DNA of 64,000 bases. It comes from Sinonovacula constricta. Lineage: Eukaryota; Mollusca; Bivalvia; Cardiida; Solecurtidae. The notes below the pieces were generated by a model. That model was not told where the DNA came from. It worked only from the letters and a program-made list of their open reading frames with translations, and did not search any database. The DNA lies in assembly GCA_007844125.1 (NCBI GenBank), contig CM017558.1, forward strand, positions 44,606,460 through 44,670,459. The letters run 5' to 3'. The position numbers and the translations under genes were made by a program. This document shows, in pieces, positions 37,127-48,840 of this stretch; within the stretch, counting starts at the first letter, position 1, and the number at the start of each line of letters is the position of its first letter.

Positions 37127-38195
37127 CTCAATATCTCTTCATATATCAACATCTTGATTTCACAGTGAGGTAAAAATAGAATTGTATATGCAACTGCATA
37201 TTCCAAATGTCTTTTTCAGTTGATTGAACTTTCTTTACTAAAACGTTTATCATCATAGTTGTTTTAGTAGCAGCATTTTATGGTAAGAAGAATTCTTGTA
37301 AATTAGGTCCACATATCTCATGCATTTTTTTGCTAAATTTGCAAATTTTTAATTCAATATATATTTTATTGTCATTTTATGCTAAAGTCTAGTTACACAC
37401 AATTATAAATAATGAAGCTCTTTTTCTTCTAAGTCTTACGTACACTGTTATATCTAGATTAATAAAAGTCTACAATGTACACATATCCACTGTCAAGTAT
37501 GCATCATCAATGGAGAAGTTGTTATCTATTGTAATCATCTTCACATCTTTTAAAAACTGACAGTAATAAATCTACTCTACCTCTCCCATTGTCATACTCA
37601 CTAAGCCAAGGAAAAATAAACCAAATTCATGGCAGATTAAGGCATTTAAAATCAGTCCCCACTGCATCTATCAATGAACATTCTGTCGTACTTCCATGTA
37701 TGGCACACCACTCTTTGTTATTATAACTGTGAAAACATGCACACTTGTGAACCAGGTAAGGATGACATGGAAGAAAAAAATGTGAAAAATGATTGTTTAA
37801 TCTATCATCACATTCCACCTGCTAAACAACTTGATCACAAACAGAAAACCTCCCACCCCTGGGAATCCTGTGAGAACTACAAGTATGCCAGTGATGCATG
37901 ATTAATGCCGAGTCTGGGGACGGAAGACATCCCACCGGTTTAACACAGGGAATGTTTCCCAACTGCTAATAGGTATTCAATGTCTGTGACACTGTTTCTA
38001 GGACATTTATCGATTGATTTGATGATGGACGATTGATATTGGTTCATTGGACCAGTTTCAGCAACTTATCCAATAAACCAATCAAAAGAAAGGGATGGTG
38101 TCCAATTACCAGAAGAAGTTACGGGGTATATACATCATGTCCTATGTTGAGAAACTTAAGAAAAATTATTAAATATAATACCACTAAAAGCTGTC
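37127..38195. other. AT-rich, nothing supported
   Basis: Unique sequence with small ORFs only. Confidence 0.5.
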
Positions 38196-38280
38196 TGCAA
38201 AGTACCTCATTGGTAGAGGACATGACTTCAGAGCAGGGATGTGGGTTCAATCCCCACCCTGGTTGAAAGGTTCATTTCTA
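38196..38280 (+). mobile_element. tRNA-like SINE head
   Basis: The A-box-like AGTACCTCATTGGTAGAGGA and a clear B-box, GGGTTCAATCCCCACCCTGG, are at tRNA spacing. The rest decays into AT-rich sequence within about 40 bp. Confidence 0.5.
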
Positions 38281-38529
38281 CCTTAGGTCCTTTAAATAGA
38301 ACTAAATATGTAAAGTATATTGAATTTTTTACACCAGAATGGCACACATATTCTCAAAGTATTTAACTGGACATTTTGTCCTTAAGTAGTTTTACAAGTC
38401 TACTTTATGTCAATAACTTGACAATGGAAAAATGCCCCTGATAACATTCTTTCTATGTTTATTTATCTTCAAGACTAAGAATGACACAAAGAAAAATGGT
38501 ATTTGTCATTTTGACCAGAGTCTACGTCA

Positions 38530-38730
38530 ACATTTACTGCAGTTAGCATCTGCAGGTGAGTGGTTAAGGTTAAAGAGTGCAAAAAGTTCCGGGTCCAAGT
38601 CCTGCCACTAGATGTAAATCCTTAGGCAAGGTTTGGTTCCGCATGTTACTCTAAGTAAATACTATCGAGTACTGGTTCAACACAGGAAATGGATTGTCTG
38701 TTGAGAACTGTTAACATAAGAGCGGATAAT
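38530..38730 (+). mobile_element. tRNA-like SINE
   Basis: The A-box-like GGTGAGTGGTTAAGGT and B-box-like CCGGGTCCAAGTCCTGCCAC precede CCTTAGGCAAGGTTTGGTTC and ACTGGTTCAACACAGG. Family not settled; it differs from families A and B. Confidence 0.4.
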
Positions 38731-41700
38731 TAGTTTACCAATCAACTATAAAGAAACAAGCTCTCATGTACAATTTTCTTTTCCCATGTCATCCTTGTTC
38801 AGTGTGCCAGACAGTGACCTATGTTATAATACAAACCATCTGTAGAAGCCATCAAACCAATTAACTTTAATCAAATATCCACAACCTGCAATTCAACTCA
38901 ATGCACGTTCCTCTTTAAAAGACTACTGTACAAAAAACAACATCATAACCACTTATTTAAATTATATTCTGAATGAACCGACAAAATCATCTTTACAAAA
39001 AACTTAATGAACACTATCTCCTCAATGCAAGCACATGTTCTTTATAACATAAGTAGGAATAAAGAAAAGATCCTGTGAGAATTTAACCTATTTTTAAGCA
39101 CTTCTTAATATGTATCTAGTGCACCCAGATGTTTAATAAAAACACATCATCACAAGTAAGTTGTTTCATACCCATATCTACATAGGTAACTCTCCACAAG
39201 TCTTTATATTCTATATTAAACCATCAATTAGCCAACATTGTTTCCGTCTCATTAATCCATTATCCTTTTATGAACAAAAGTCAAATCTTTCTATTCCTAA
39301 ATCACACATCTCCAGGAAATGGACCCATTATGTCAAAGATTCCAACTTGATTCCTTAATACTGTACTATCTTTGTCACTGGAGTAGTCAGCTTTAAAATC
39401 CATGAACTAATATTATTGTTAAAATAGTTAGCTTGCAAAATATGAAAACATTCCATTCCATTTTAGCACAGTAATTTAAACATATTCAGGGTAGAGAATT
39501 ACCTGTATAATTTAGCCAGGTAAATTATCCTCTGTATAACTGAGAAGAGTTCAGTACATACAAGGTCTTTATGTGCACTCATCAATAGGATTGGAAATCC
39601 GTTCTGCAGATCGTGAAAGTCTACAGCTACATAGGCACATCCAGCATTTTTTCCCAGGGTGGAGGGAGGGAACTGAACAAGCTATACACACATTTTACCC
39701 TTCTTTTGAAAGAATTTATGTAATTTACATCTCAATATGTGTGTATATAAATATACCACTAATCACTTTATAGGAAATAAGTTATAAAATTCACAAGTTA
39801 AAAAACATTGCATGTTAAACATTTATTTCAGACCTGCAGGTGATGTACGAAAAGTTGAAGGAATTGATTTCAGTTTATTACTTACTGCAAACATGTGACA
39901 GTGAGAATGGATAAGTAAGCACATTGTAGTCTAACAAGCTAACTAATTGTCAAATGTCTATTGTTTAAAAACTACAACAAGTGTAAAACTCCACTTCTTT
40001 ATAAAATAAACCGGATTGCTATGAGACAAATAAATCCAAGCACCATGAACAACACAGTTAGTCTAAGACCACCAAAGATATCAATACAAAAAGAACAACT
40101 TCAAAATGTGCTGTCTGACAAGCTAAATCCCACTAGAATTTGTTTAATGATATCTCCCCCTATTTGAATAAATCTGGCCACACTACAACAGTCCCCTCTC
40201 ACCCGCTCACACAATTCCTGCGATTCAGTCATTTCAAGTAAAAGGACTATTATCAGTTAAGCTGTGCTCTACAAGGGCCAAAAGTGGCCAGCACCTTCTT
40301 CAAGTTGTGTGTACAGAGAAAAACCATAAATCTGTGGCCCCAGTTTACTGTTTTATTCAAATCACTGGACATTTTGCTGGTTTATGCCGATGTCAATAGG
40401 TTGAGAAAGGTTGTGGGGATCAAGGTCTAAACAAGGTTCCCATTCACTGGTCAAGCATCCAGTATTGAGGGGGTCGAACAATGACACACTGGTCATTTGA
40501 GAATCACCATAGAAACACATACCTTTAAATATAGCTTAAATATGGTTTGAATATTGCTTAAGGCTTCTTCAAACAGCACTCATAGCTTGAGTTGTTTTTT
40601 AACTAGCATATGCTATGCCAGATGTTAGTCACAAATTATTGTATCAAAACTTTTAACTTTGTTTTTCATGGACTTCACCTTTTCTACATTTAAGAGTTGT
40701 TTCTAAATAATGTCTTCTGACATTATGTTTCAAATTTTTGTTGTTTTTTTAGTTTATTTTGAAATTTAATTGTTATTTTCACATGGAATTAATTTACTCT
40801 CAAGTAACAAGTACATGAAAACAGAAAATATACAGATTCAATAGCACCTCTCAAAACTGTTTAATCCAAGTCCATGGTTTGTATTATTTCCTCTAAAAAA
40901 CTATTTACATGTTGTTTCTATGGGTTTAACAGTCAAGAATAGATGATACAATGTATTAAATTTTATAAACCTCTCCCCACAACTGTAATTAAAATACATA
41001 CACATTTGCACTTGCACCACAAGATCATTGACTAAACTGGTCGTATTCAAACATTGGTGTACAGAAAAAATTACTTTTAATTTTATTTTCAAAGAATGAA
41101 ACTTTTTGCAGCTAATTATCTGTAGAAGCTTCGCTGTCATTTCTAGATGAATATTCACTGTACAAATATTCATTTCATAACTTTTTCTATTTATTGCCTT
41201 CATATTTGTCGGGGTTACAAAGCCTCTCAGCAGGTTAGGCATAAAAAAAATGCAGACGCAATGAATTAATATCCATGAAAAATTTAAATTATAACACCTT
41301 TAAGCACATCCAATTAAGTTCTACCTGAGCTTATTAAATCATTTTTCTCAGCCTATGATAGTGGGCAAAGTTCTACCAGATTATCTTATAATGAGGATAT
41401 CATACAGTATATTAATCCACTTTAACCATTCAACTTAACACCTGTAGGCAAGTGTTATGAAGGCAATTTTAATCAAATTGAAGGGGTCATTAAACCCACC
41501 TGTGCCTATACCTGGATAACATATGCTTACTGTTCATATCTTAAAGCCATAATATCTCTTGAAAAAAAAAAAAAAAATTCTTACAAAACTTTTAGTATGT
41601 TGCTCAGAAGACTAACCAAAACATTATCAGTAACCCCTTAATGGTCTCAAATTTAATCACAATAAACTGATAGGTGCAGGTTGAATTCATCAAAGCATAA

Positions 41701-42462
41701 CATACTTGCAGGTTATGTTGAAATTTAAATGTGAGCATTGAACTAGTTGCAATGCATCCTAAAATAACATGTACAGAGTAAGCAGAGCACAGAAATGCTG
41801 TAAAAAGGGGTTGTGTGTTTGAATCTTACAGAAACCAAGCATTTTTTTAATTTTTCATTTTCTTCCTTCTTACATTAACAGCTCCAGAATTTGGTCAACA
41901 AATTATTTTTAGTATAGTTTTTTAACCACATTCCATTTATACTGTTATGGATATGGTGAAACAATGTTTCAACTAGGGTTTATATGGCTCTGCTTTCATT
42001 CACAAGTATATGTAGTTAATGAAACATATCTTAATTAGCTCATCTTAATGATATGTAGTTGGTTGCATGTGCTTAATGTTCCATCCAAATATTTATAGGC
42101 CAAAAATATAAATAACATACAATTAAATTTCGTGAAAAAAGAAATGGAAAAAATATTCTTTTACTAATAATTCAGTCATGCAGGTCAGGTCAGTAATCAC
42201 TAGATATGCACAAAGTGCTGCCTTTACTATAGTTCCATCATTTTTATTTATTTTATTCATTTAAAAAAATATTCTTATTTAAAGGGACACTACACTGACA
42301 TGTCAATGTTTAAGACTGCAATATGCACATCCAATCATAATGAAAAAAAAAAAGATAACTATTAAGTACTTTTGCATGAGCATTATGATGATAAACTATA
42401 ACAAATTAATCATTAAAATCAATATATTAAGCACATCGGAAAAAAAAAACCCACATGAGAGA
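38731..42462. other. AT-rich, no supported gene
   Basis: Contains the weak tRNA-like patch at 41785, poly(A) at 41562-41577, a family-B core fragment (AAGTGCTGCCTTTACTATAG) at about 42211, and AAAGGGACACTACACTGACA at 42282, which looks like one end of a MITE whose other end I could not find. Confidence 0.45.
41785..41835 (+). mobile_element. Possible tRNA-like SINE head
   Basis: AGAGTAAGCAGAGCACAGAA followed by GGGTTGTGTGTTTGAATCTT resembles a decayed A/B box pair. Weak. Confidence 0.25.
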
Positions 42463-42730
42463 TGGGATTGGGATTGGGATTAGCCGGCATTTTTGCCGAT
42501 ACTGCGCAGCGACATTTCTATCATTACAGCACAGGGGCACTTATGAGGTGCCCAGGGACTGAACCCGGCCGGTCCATTATACTGACACCGACGAGTCAGG
42601 CGTAATGCTGTCCCCGTAGCCCCGAGCGTTAGGAGGGAAGCCACTACTACCAACTTTAAAGTCTTTGGTATGACCCGGCCGGGGTTCGAACCCACGACCT
42701 CCCGATCCGCAAGCCGACATGAGAGATCAC
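42463..42730 (-). mobile_element. tRNA-derived SINE, family B, well preserved
   Basis: On the minus strand it begins near GTCGGCTTGCGGATCGGGAG and has a canonical B box, GGTTCGAACCC. The body then reads AAAGTTGGTAGTAGTGGC, CTCCTAACGCTCGGGGCT, GGTGTCAGTATAATGGAC. It ends in an ATCCCA tandem tail (three copies, plus-strand GGGATTGGGATTGGGATT). The GC content and CpGs are far above the surroundings, which suggests a young copy. The 91-codon ORF across it is a SINE translation, not a gene. Confidence 0.75.
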
Positions 42731-42836
42731 TACAACAATTATTTAAATGTGACAATAGGTGGTACTTAAGCTGGGACTATAAAATGTCATACAAGGGACC
42801 TATTCCTTCAAGGGGTATTTAAAAGACTGATCAATA

Positions 42837-43380
42837 TGGTGCAGAATGTTGCTAGGTCTCATGTCAAGTGTTGATAGTACAATGTATGTCTGTGGTGCAG
42901 AATGTTGCTAGGTCTGATATCATGTCAAGTGTTGATAGTACAATGTATGTCTATGGTGCAGAATGTTGCTAGGTCTGATATCATGTCAAGTGTTGATAGT
43001 ACAATGTATGTCTGTGGTGCAGAATGTTGCTAGGTCTGATATCATGTCAAGTGTTGATAGTACGATGTATGTCTATGGTGCAGAATGTTGCTAGGTCTGA
43101 TATCATGTCAAGTGTTGATAGTACAAAGTATGTCTGTGGTGCAGAATGTTGCTAGGTCTGATATCATGTCAAGTGTTGATAGTACAATGTATGTCTGTGG
43201 TGCAGAATGTTGCTAGGTCTGATATCATGTCAAGTGTTGATAGTACAATGTATGTCTCTGGTGCAGAATGTTGCTAGGTCTGATATCATGTCAAGTGTTG
43301 ATAGTACAATGTATGTCTGTGGTGCAGAATGTTGCTAGGTCTGATATCATGTCAAGTGTTGATAGTACAATATATGTCAT
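42837..43380. repeat. 61-bp minisatellite, 9 copies
   Basis: The unit contains GGTGCAGAATGTTGCTAGGT, CTGATATCATGTCAAGTGTT and GATAGTACAATGTATGTCT. The first copy lacks GATAT (56 bp). The copies are nearly identical, mostly differing at one position (CTGTGG/CTATGG/CTCTGG), which implies recent expansion. Confidence 0.95.
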
Positions 43381-44549
43381 CAGACTGCCAGCAGCAGCAT
43401 ACTGTCTTTAGGTGAGAACCATACTCAGGTGACACAGTGTTGTTGAATAGAACTTCTTACCAAAAAACATACCCCTAAAAATAGTTCTGAGCCTGTCACT
43501 TGATTGGAAAACCATGTTATCAACTTACAACAGAATGGTTCCATACTTTTATGACATACAAGAATGTCGGGTATTTTAATGACAACACAATATTGATTGT
43601 CCCTCAACATACAACACAGCAAATCCAGCAGTAACTATTTCAATCTTGAAAAATATGAGTTTGTTCATAAATACAGCCTACATTATATATATAACCTAAA
43701 CCTGACTATGAAAATAAGTTTCTATATCTTTCATTTAAGGGATAAAATCCATTTATTTAATCAATCCTTTATATTTAACTAGTCAATTTCAATTTAAAGG
43801 TCTTTTTAAAGCAGCCTAATGTAAGAATTTGTAGACAGTAAATAGTCCTTCTATTGAAACTTGCCAAATTAACGGTGTATTCACCAGTCTACTGACAGTC
43901 TAATAATTGCAGAAAATCGCTGCATATTGTGAACAATGTAATTATTTTTTCTCCACTAAATAAACACTGTAACATATATAATTACAGAGTATGTGAAAAC
44001 ATGATTGTATTCTTCCACCAATGGTCATTATTGCTTGCTAACTTGGTGAAAATTGTCACCCACTTCTGTTATAGATTTTGTCACCTATAGAGAAAAATAT
44101 TTTGAATGCCCTATTTAACAGTTTCTATCAAATAAGAGATTCACACATGCACAAAAATCACAGGAGAAGAGCGTGCCATGTGAAGTTATCCCCATTTGTT
44201 GATCTTTGTCATCTGCTGAAAGATATTTCAAGAGTTTTGTGACATCTACTTGTCTGCAGTGTTATGTTCGATGGTTGGTTCTTGCAGAGCAGAAAGATTT
44301 CATGACATATCATGTGTCTATGTTTAACAAATGTTTTGTTCAAAATGTAGACCAGAGTGCACAAAACTGTTAGAATCCACTTAAAAATAATGATCAAACT
44401 ATAGATTGTACAGCCCCTCAAATAATAATAGTTTTAGCTACCTTATTATAACATACACAACTTGAATCCAAATGAAATATTCTAAATCTATCTGTAACAG
44501 TGTTCATAAATAAAACTGCTCAAATTATACTTTGGTAAATGGTTTGGTT
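43381..44549. other. AT-rich, nothing supported
   Basis: Small ORFs of 61-70 codons without features. Confidence 0.5.
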
Positions 44550-44762
44550 GTGTTTTTAGGCACATTACACTGCCACAACTATGGTCATATTTGCAAACTT
44601 TCAACTATGGTGGAGGAAGATCCCAAACAACTCTCTGGGTAGAACTACCTATGCTCAGCAGGTTGAGAAAGTTCTCATCCTGACGGGGGCTCAGGACCAC
44701 ATTTAGAAGGGCTGAGGTGTTACAATTGGTGACTCTAACCACTTCACCATGGGTGTTCCAGT
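44550..44762 (-). mobile_element. SINE, family A
   Basis: Plus-strand CATTACACTGCCACAACTAT, GGAGGAAGATCCCAAACAAC, TCTGGGTAGAACTACC, CCTGACGGGGGCTCAGGACC and GGTGACTCTAACCACTTCAC match the 53400 element from tail to head. Confidence 0.6.
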
Positions 44763-45379
44763 GTTAAAGATTATTCAGAGAGTATATTAAGTGTTGAAAC
44801 AAGGTTTAAAGTTGAAAGACAAAGACGTTTTAGGCCTTTTCCTAATGTTTCAAAAGTATTTGACATTTGTCTATTTCATAATGGGACATCATGAATCTAG
44901 GCATTCCTTGATGCAAGTCACGAGACACAGGACAATGGGTGTAACTCTGTGTTACTCGCTGAGACTGTACATGTAAAGTTGTCTCCCTTTCCTGACAGCA
45001 AGACTGCAGCTGAACTTATAATAAACATATAATCAAATGTTTATTTGAATTAAAAACCAGCAACAAGCAGCCTGGTATAATAAAATATCTGGTAAAATTA
45101 TTCATAAAAGACCAAGAACAAGATTGTACAACATACTTGTAGTAAAATGAAATATAGTTAGAAAGGTAGAGGCTTATTATATTGACATTCTTGGTAAAGT
45201 GATGCTATTACAATGGCCCCATTAGTTTCATTTCAAATTAAGGATCCATTAATGAAACAATAATAAACAGAAGCAAACTGAGTCAAGGTGATGGATAAAA
45301 TATTAAAACAAGAAGGGAAGATGGAAAAGAGTACTTTCTGAGGCTCAATGTATCTCCATATTTGGAGATTAGTGTCTGG
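44763..45379. other. AT-rich, nothing supported
   Basis: Contains a GTTGTCTCCCTT motif at 44978; no coding signal. Confidence 0.5.
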
Positions 45380-45773
45380 TACAATCGGAACTCCTCGGGT
45401 AATTCCGTCCTCGGGACAATCATCCCTCGGATGTATCTGGTGCAATAATACTTAATGAAAACATGATCGTTTTGTTGGCCGGAAGTCAGAAGAAGTATAT
45501 GCCTAAGTAGTTCGTACAAAACATCAACACTGCCATCGTTTGACAGCTGCGTGCCTGCTGCGCTGGGTAAAATAAAATCGGATGATTTAAATTTGAAGCC
45601 ACCACAAATTGAAGTTTTACTGGCATCAAACTGTAGTGAGCTGTCACCCGAACTGCCATCTTTGTTTTGATGTCTGTCTCAAAAGAAGTACCATTTAGAT
45701 AAATGGCCGAGGTGATACGACTACCTACATTCATCCGAGATGTGATTTGTGAATTATCCAAGGTGTTCCGATT
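45380..45773. mobile_element. 394-bp TIR element next to the PDZ exon
   Basis: The left end ACAATCGGAACTCCTCGGGT and the right end (inverted) ACAATCGGAACACCTTGGAT pair, and the similarity continues through TAATTC and CTCGGATG, so the TIR is at least 25 bp and possibly about 50 bp. The interior is CpG-rich compared with its surroundings. I see no clear target-site duplication. It ends 26 bp downstream of the splice donor of the minus-strand PDZ exon. Predicted ORFs of 70-115 codons here are not coding-like. Confidence 0.65.
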
Positions 45774-45799
45774 GTGGTTAGTAAGGTTGGAAAACATAC

Positions 45800-45948
45800 C
45801 TCCAGATCTGAAGAGCAAGAGTCTTGAAGGCACTGTCTATGAGCTGATTGGCCACCTCTAGGGAGGCACATCTGATATCGTTCACCTGCAGGATTATGTC
45901 CCCAGACTGAAGCCGGCCATGTTCAGCAGCTACACTGTCCGGAGACAC
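45800..45948 (-). CDS. Internal exon encoding the C-terminal half of a PDZ domain
   Basis: On the minus strand, a TGTGTTACAG acceptor precedes the exon and the donor GAG|GTATGT follows. Of the three frames only one is open across all 149 bp, giving 49 codons plus two bases (phase 0 in, phase 2 out). The peptide starts VSPDSVAAEHG, has the PDZ core RLQSGDIILQVND (carboxylate-loop-distal GD and N of strand 4), then a helix (LEVANQLIDSAF) and a final strand KTLALQIW. PDZ domains act as peptide-binding scaffolds at cell junctions or the cytoskeleton. The LQxGD...N...L..S(F/Y)KTL.L pattern is closest, from memory, to Shroom PDZ domains. PDLIM/Zasp and synaptopodin-2 are alternatives, and their PDZ is also split by an intron near this V. 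The first half (a PWGF-type motif) was not found and probably lies upstream, beyond 64 kb. A MITE ends 26 bp past the donor. Confidence 0.8.
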
Positions 45949-46599
45949 CTGTAACACAGCAAACAGAGTGTTGGTGATTGTATAAAATCATTATTAATGG
46001 TCTAGTTTAACATACTTTTCAACTGCTTAATAGAAAAAGATCAACAGTAAACAAAATATAATTTAAATCAATTTGTATGAAAAGATGCAGTTTTAATACA
46101 ATTGAAGCAATAGTACTACTATTACTACCAATTATAATAATAATAATTATAATAATAATTCTTTCTTTCTTTACAGTCCACAGTTTCCCTGTTGTTGTTT
46201 TTTTGAATTGAGCTAATTCAAGCTAATGATTTTGTTTTTCCAGTTCTGTCAGTCCCATACTTCTTGTGGCTTAAGTCCAGCATCTGTCAGATCCTTTGAA
46301 AAACATTCTTTCCATGTCTAGTTTGGGTGGCCTCGAGCTGATCTTAATGGTATTGCCAGGCTGAATGCATATTTGGGCTATTTTTTAATATCTGTGTTGC
46401 GTTAAATTAATGTTAAAATATGGAAAATCTGTGTTACTCATTTTTTCTCTGTTTAAAACTAATATTATGCTTGCATAAATCTCCTGACATAATATATAAA
46501 TTATCTTGTCTAATGATATCTTATAAACAAGAAATGTGGCCATGCCATGAAACCAGGTTTTCAATGATTTAACAATTTAACACTAACTATTAAGCAGAA
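45949..46599. other. Intron upstream of the PDZ exon
   Basis: The minus-strand acceptor of the PDZ exon lies at 45949. The remainder is AT-rich with the microsatellite at 46118. Confidence 0.55.
46118..46182. repeat. TAA/TAC microsatellite and TTTC tract
   Basis: ACTACTATTACTACC, then AATAATAATAATTATAATAA and TTCTTTCTTTCTT. Simple-sequence DNA. Confidence 0.8.
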
Positions 46600-47262
46600 A
46601 ATGTTTTTCTATTTTTTGTAAAGTGACTGGCCCTAAATCCAGTTAAAAGCTAGGTCTTCATGCAAGCTTTATATTAATTCCACAGTTTCAGCAGGATTGG
46701 TTTATTCAAGCTAAAGTTATGGACCGGAAACTGTTTTTCTTTTTTCAGTAAGAGTTACCTTGACCTTGATCTGACTGGCCCCAAATCCTGAGCTAAGTCT
46801 TCATGCAAGCTTGCTATATCCAAAGTTTCAGCAAGATGAGTTCATTTGAACTGAAGTTTGTTTGTTGGGTTTATTGTCCCACCAACAGTATTTCAGTTAT
46901 CTGAAGATGGTGTTCAAATGAAGACGATACAGTGCTGCCTTTACTGTGTATAGCATGCCGTAAACACCTGGCATGATACCACACCCAGTCATATTATCCT
47001 GACACTGGGCCAACCAGTCGTGAACCTACCCTTATATTTGTTTGAGCGTTAGCAAGGGAGCTATACCACTACCATTTTTAACAACTTTGGAATGACAGTT
47101 GAAGTTTTTGACCAGAAACTTTTTTCTATTTTCAGTAACAGTGACCTTGACCTTGATCCACCATGCCCCAAATCCAATCCCGAGCTAGATCTTTATGCAA
47201 GCTCACTGTATCCAAAGTTTCAGCAAGATTGGCTTATCGAAACTGAAGTTATTGACCGGAAA
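46600..47262. repeat. About 130-bp repeat, three copies, the last split by a SINE
   Basis: The blocks GTTTTTCTATTTT, GTGACCTTGACCTTGATC, GCCCCAAATCC, AGCTAGGTCTTCATGCAAGC, CAAAGTTTCAGCAAGATTGG and GAAGTTATTGACCGGAAAC recur starting near 46600, 46730 and (after the SINE) 47096. A GC-rich tail, GCCCGCAGGCCTGA repeated, follows at 47273-47335. Confidence 0.75.
46864..47095 (-). mobile_element. Family B SINE inserted in a tandem repeat
   Basis: In minus orientation it reads CATTCCAAAGTTGTTAAAAA, GGTAGTGGTATAGCTCC, GCTAACGCTCAAACAAAT, CAGTGTCAGGATAATATGAC, GGCATGCTATACACAGTAAA, then the tail GTTGGTGGGACAATAAACCC. It is 5'-truncated (no B box seen). TGAAGTTT on the left (after AAC) and TGAAGTTT on the right (after AGT) form a target-site duplication. 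Removing the element restores a unit of the repeat at 46600-47260. Confidence 0.7.
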
Positions 47263-47339
47263 CCCTCTGTTTGATGCCGCCCTCCCGCAGGCCTGACTGC
47301 CCGCAGGCCTGATCGCCTGCCTGGCCGCCCGCAATACCC

Positions 47340-48313
47340 CAATCTAATAACCAGGATTTTCACTGAAAATCTGGTTAAAAATTCCAAAGTTGCATTCATA
47401 TAAATTATAAATTCTAGCATAGCTTTATCCAAACAGCTTTAAGTATATGGCTTCAGTATAACTTGAAACTACAACACTAAGACAGTTTCTGGAAAGCTGA
47501 TTATTATGATGGTGAGTGTTGACAAAATAAAAAACGAAGTGTAGATTGTGGGATTGGTCATTATACAAAATATAAGTGAAAATATGATCATTTTTTTAAT
47601 CTGATGCTGTATAAATCAAATTATGATAAGGGAGACAACTATGAAAAATATTATATCTATAACAGTAGGAGTTATACATCTTGATATTCAATCCATAATT
47701 GCTACTTGTAATTCAAAGCCCCTTAACCCACATAAAATACATACTAAATATTGTGTGGCCTCTAGCATTGTAACCTGAGAAGAGAAACCCAACAGGTCCT
47801 ATGTGACAATGACACCGACCTTCTGTCTAGCTAATGTCTAGATGGTACTAAGAGCTGCAATGATGAACTAGAATGTACTACACTGCTTGTTTCTGAGCTA
47901 ATGAGATAAACTACTTTACATAAATATTAGTTAGCATTATATAAATTATTTTCGTTCAAGTACATTATGTTCAGGTTTCATGCCCTTGCATTTGCAATCT
48001 GTCTTTTTAAGGACTCAATATTGTGGTATCCGAATAGGTAAATTTTAGTGTTTTCTCAATTTCAAATTTGTATGAAAATGATTTCAAAAACTTGGTGTGT
48101 TCAAATCTAAGAACTTTTTCTTTTGATGATTGCATTTAATAATGTCAAGTGACATAATATTCCTCATACCATGATGTAGTTCCCATTTTATATATATAGC
48201 TAAATGTTTCCTATCTAGCATCAACACAACCATGGTGAGACGAATGCATATCAACGGATAGACATCCCCATACAATAACTATTACTCAGACAAAAACCAT
48301 GAAAAATTATAAA
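47340..48313. other. AT-rich, nothing supported
   Basis: Contains an AAGGGAGACAAC motif at 47628. Confidence 0.5.
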
Positions 48314-48840
48314 CAAGAGCTGTCCCCAGACATGGCGCTCCACTTTCTTTAGGTCAAAAAGGGCATAATTCTGCCAAAATTAATTTTAGTGTTAATTGTT
48401 CTTTTAAATGGGCTACTCCCTTTTAAATGGGCTTCTCCCTTTTAAATGGGCTTCTCCCTTTTAAATGGGCTTCTCCCTTTAAGAGAGAACAAGTAATTCA
48501 AGTTTAAAATGAATATCTTTGATGGTTTCTGAGAAATGGATAAACAAATAAAGATTAACCAATACCAACACTGGCCAGATAGTAATGACAATTGCCCACT
48601 TTTTTATGGGAAAGTGGAGGAAAAAAATCCAAAATTCTTTTGCAAAAAGGCTGTGCCTGAATCTTCATTATTTCTAAATAAAACCTCTCAATATATATTA
48701 ACTCTGATGGATATTGACATATTATTGTAGCTGTAAAATGCAACTTTATCCACCAATATCCTATTGACAAAATAATAAAAATTAATGACACAAGCAGAAC
48801 TACTGAGGAATCACACCATGCTCGGCGTGGCAACTTGTGC
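48314..48840 (+). mobile_element. Molluscan-type interspersed repeat
   Basis: The left edge AACAAGAGCTGTCCCCAGAC followed by GGTCAAAAAGGGCATAATTC matches, from memory, a very common bivalve interspersed repeat. The body continues through GAATATCTTTGATGGTTTCT and ends around GGCAACTTGTGCGACGAAAC. A 19-bp unit has expanded inside it (48401-48476). Boundaries are approximate and no coding content is recognised. Confidence 0.45.
48401..48480. repeat. 19-bp repeat, 4 copies
   Basis: The unit CTTTTAAATGGGCTTCTCC starts at 48401, 48420, 48439 and 48458, inside the element at 48314. Confidence 0.9.

Noticed and set aside
42480..42755. 91-codon minus ORF containing ADREVVGSNPGR.
   Set aside because: A familiar translation of a tRNA-derived SINE B-box region, not a gene.
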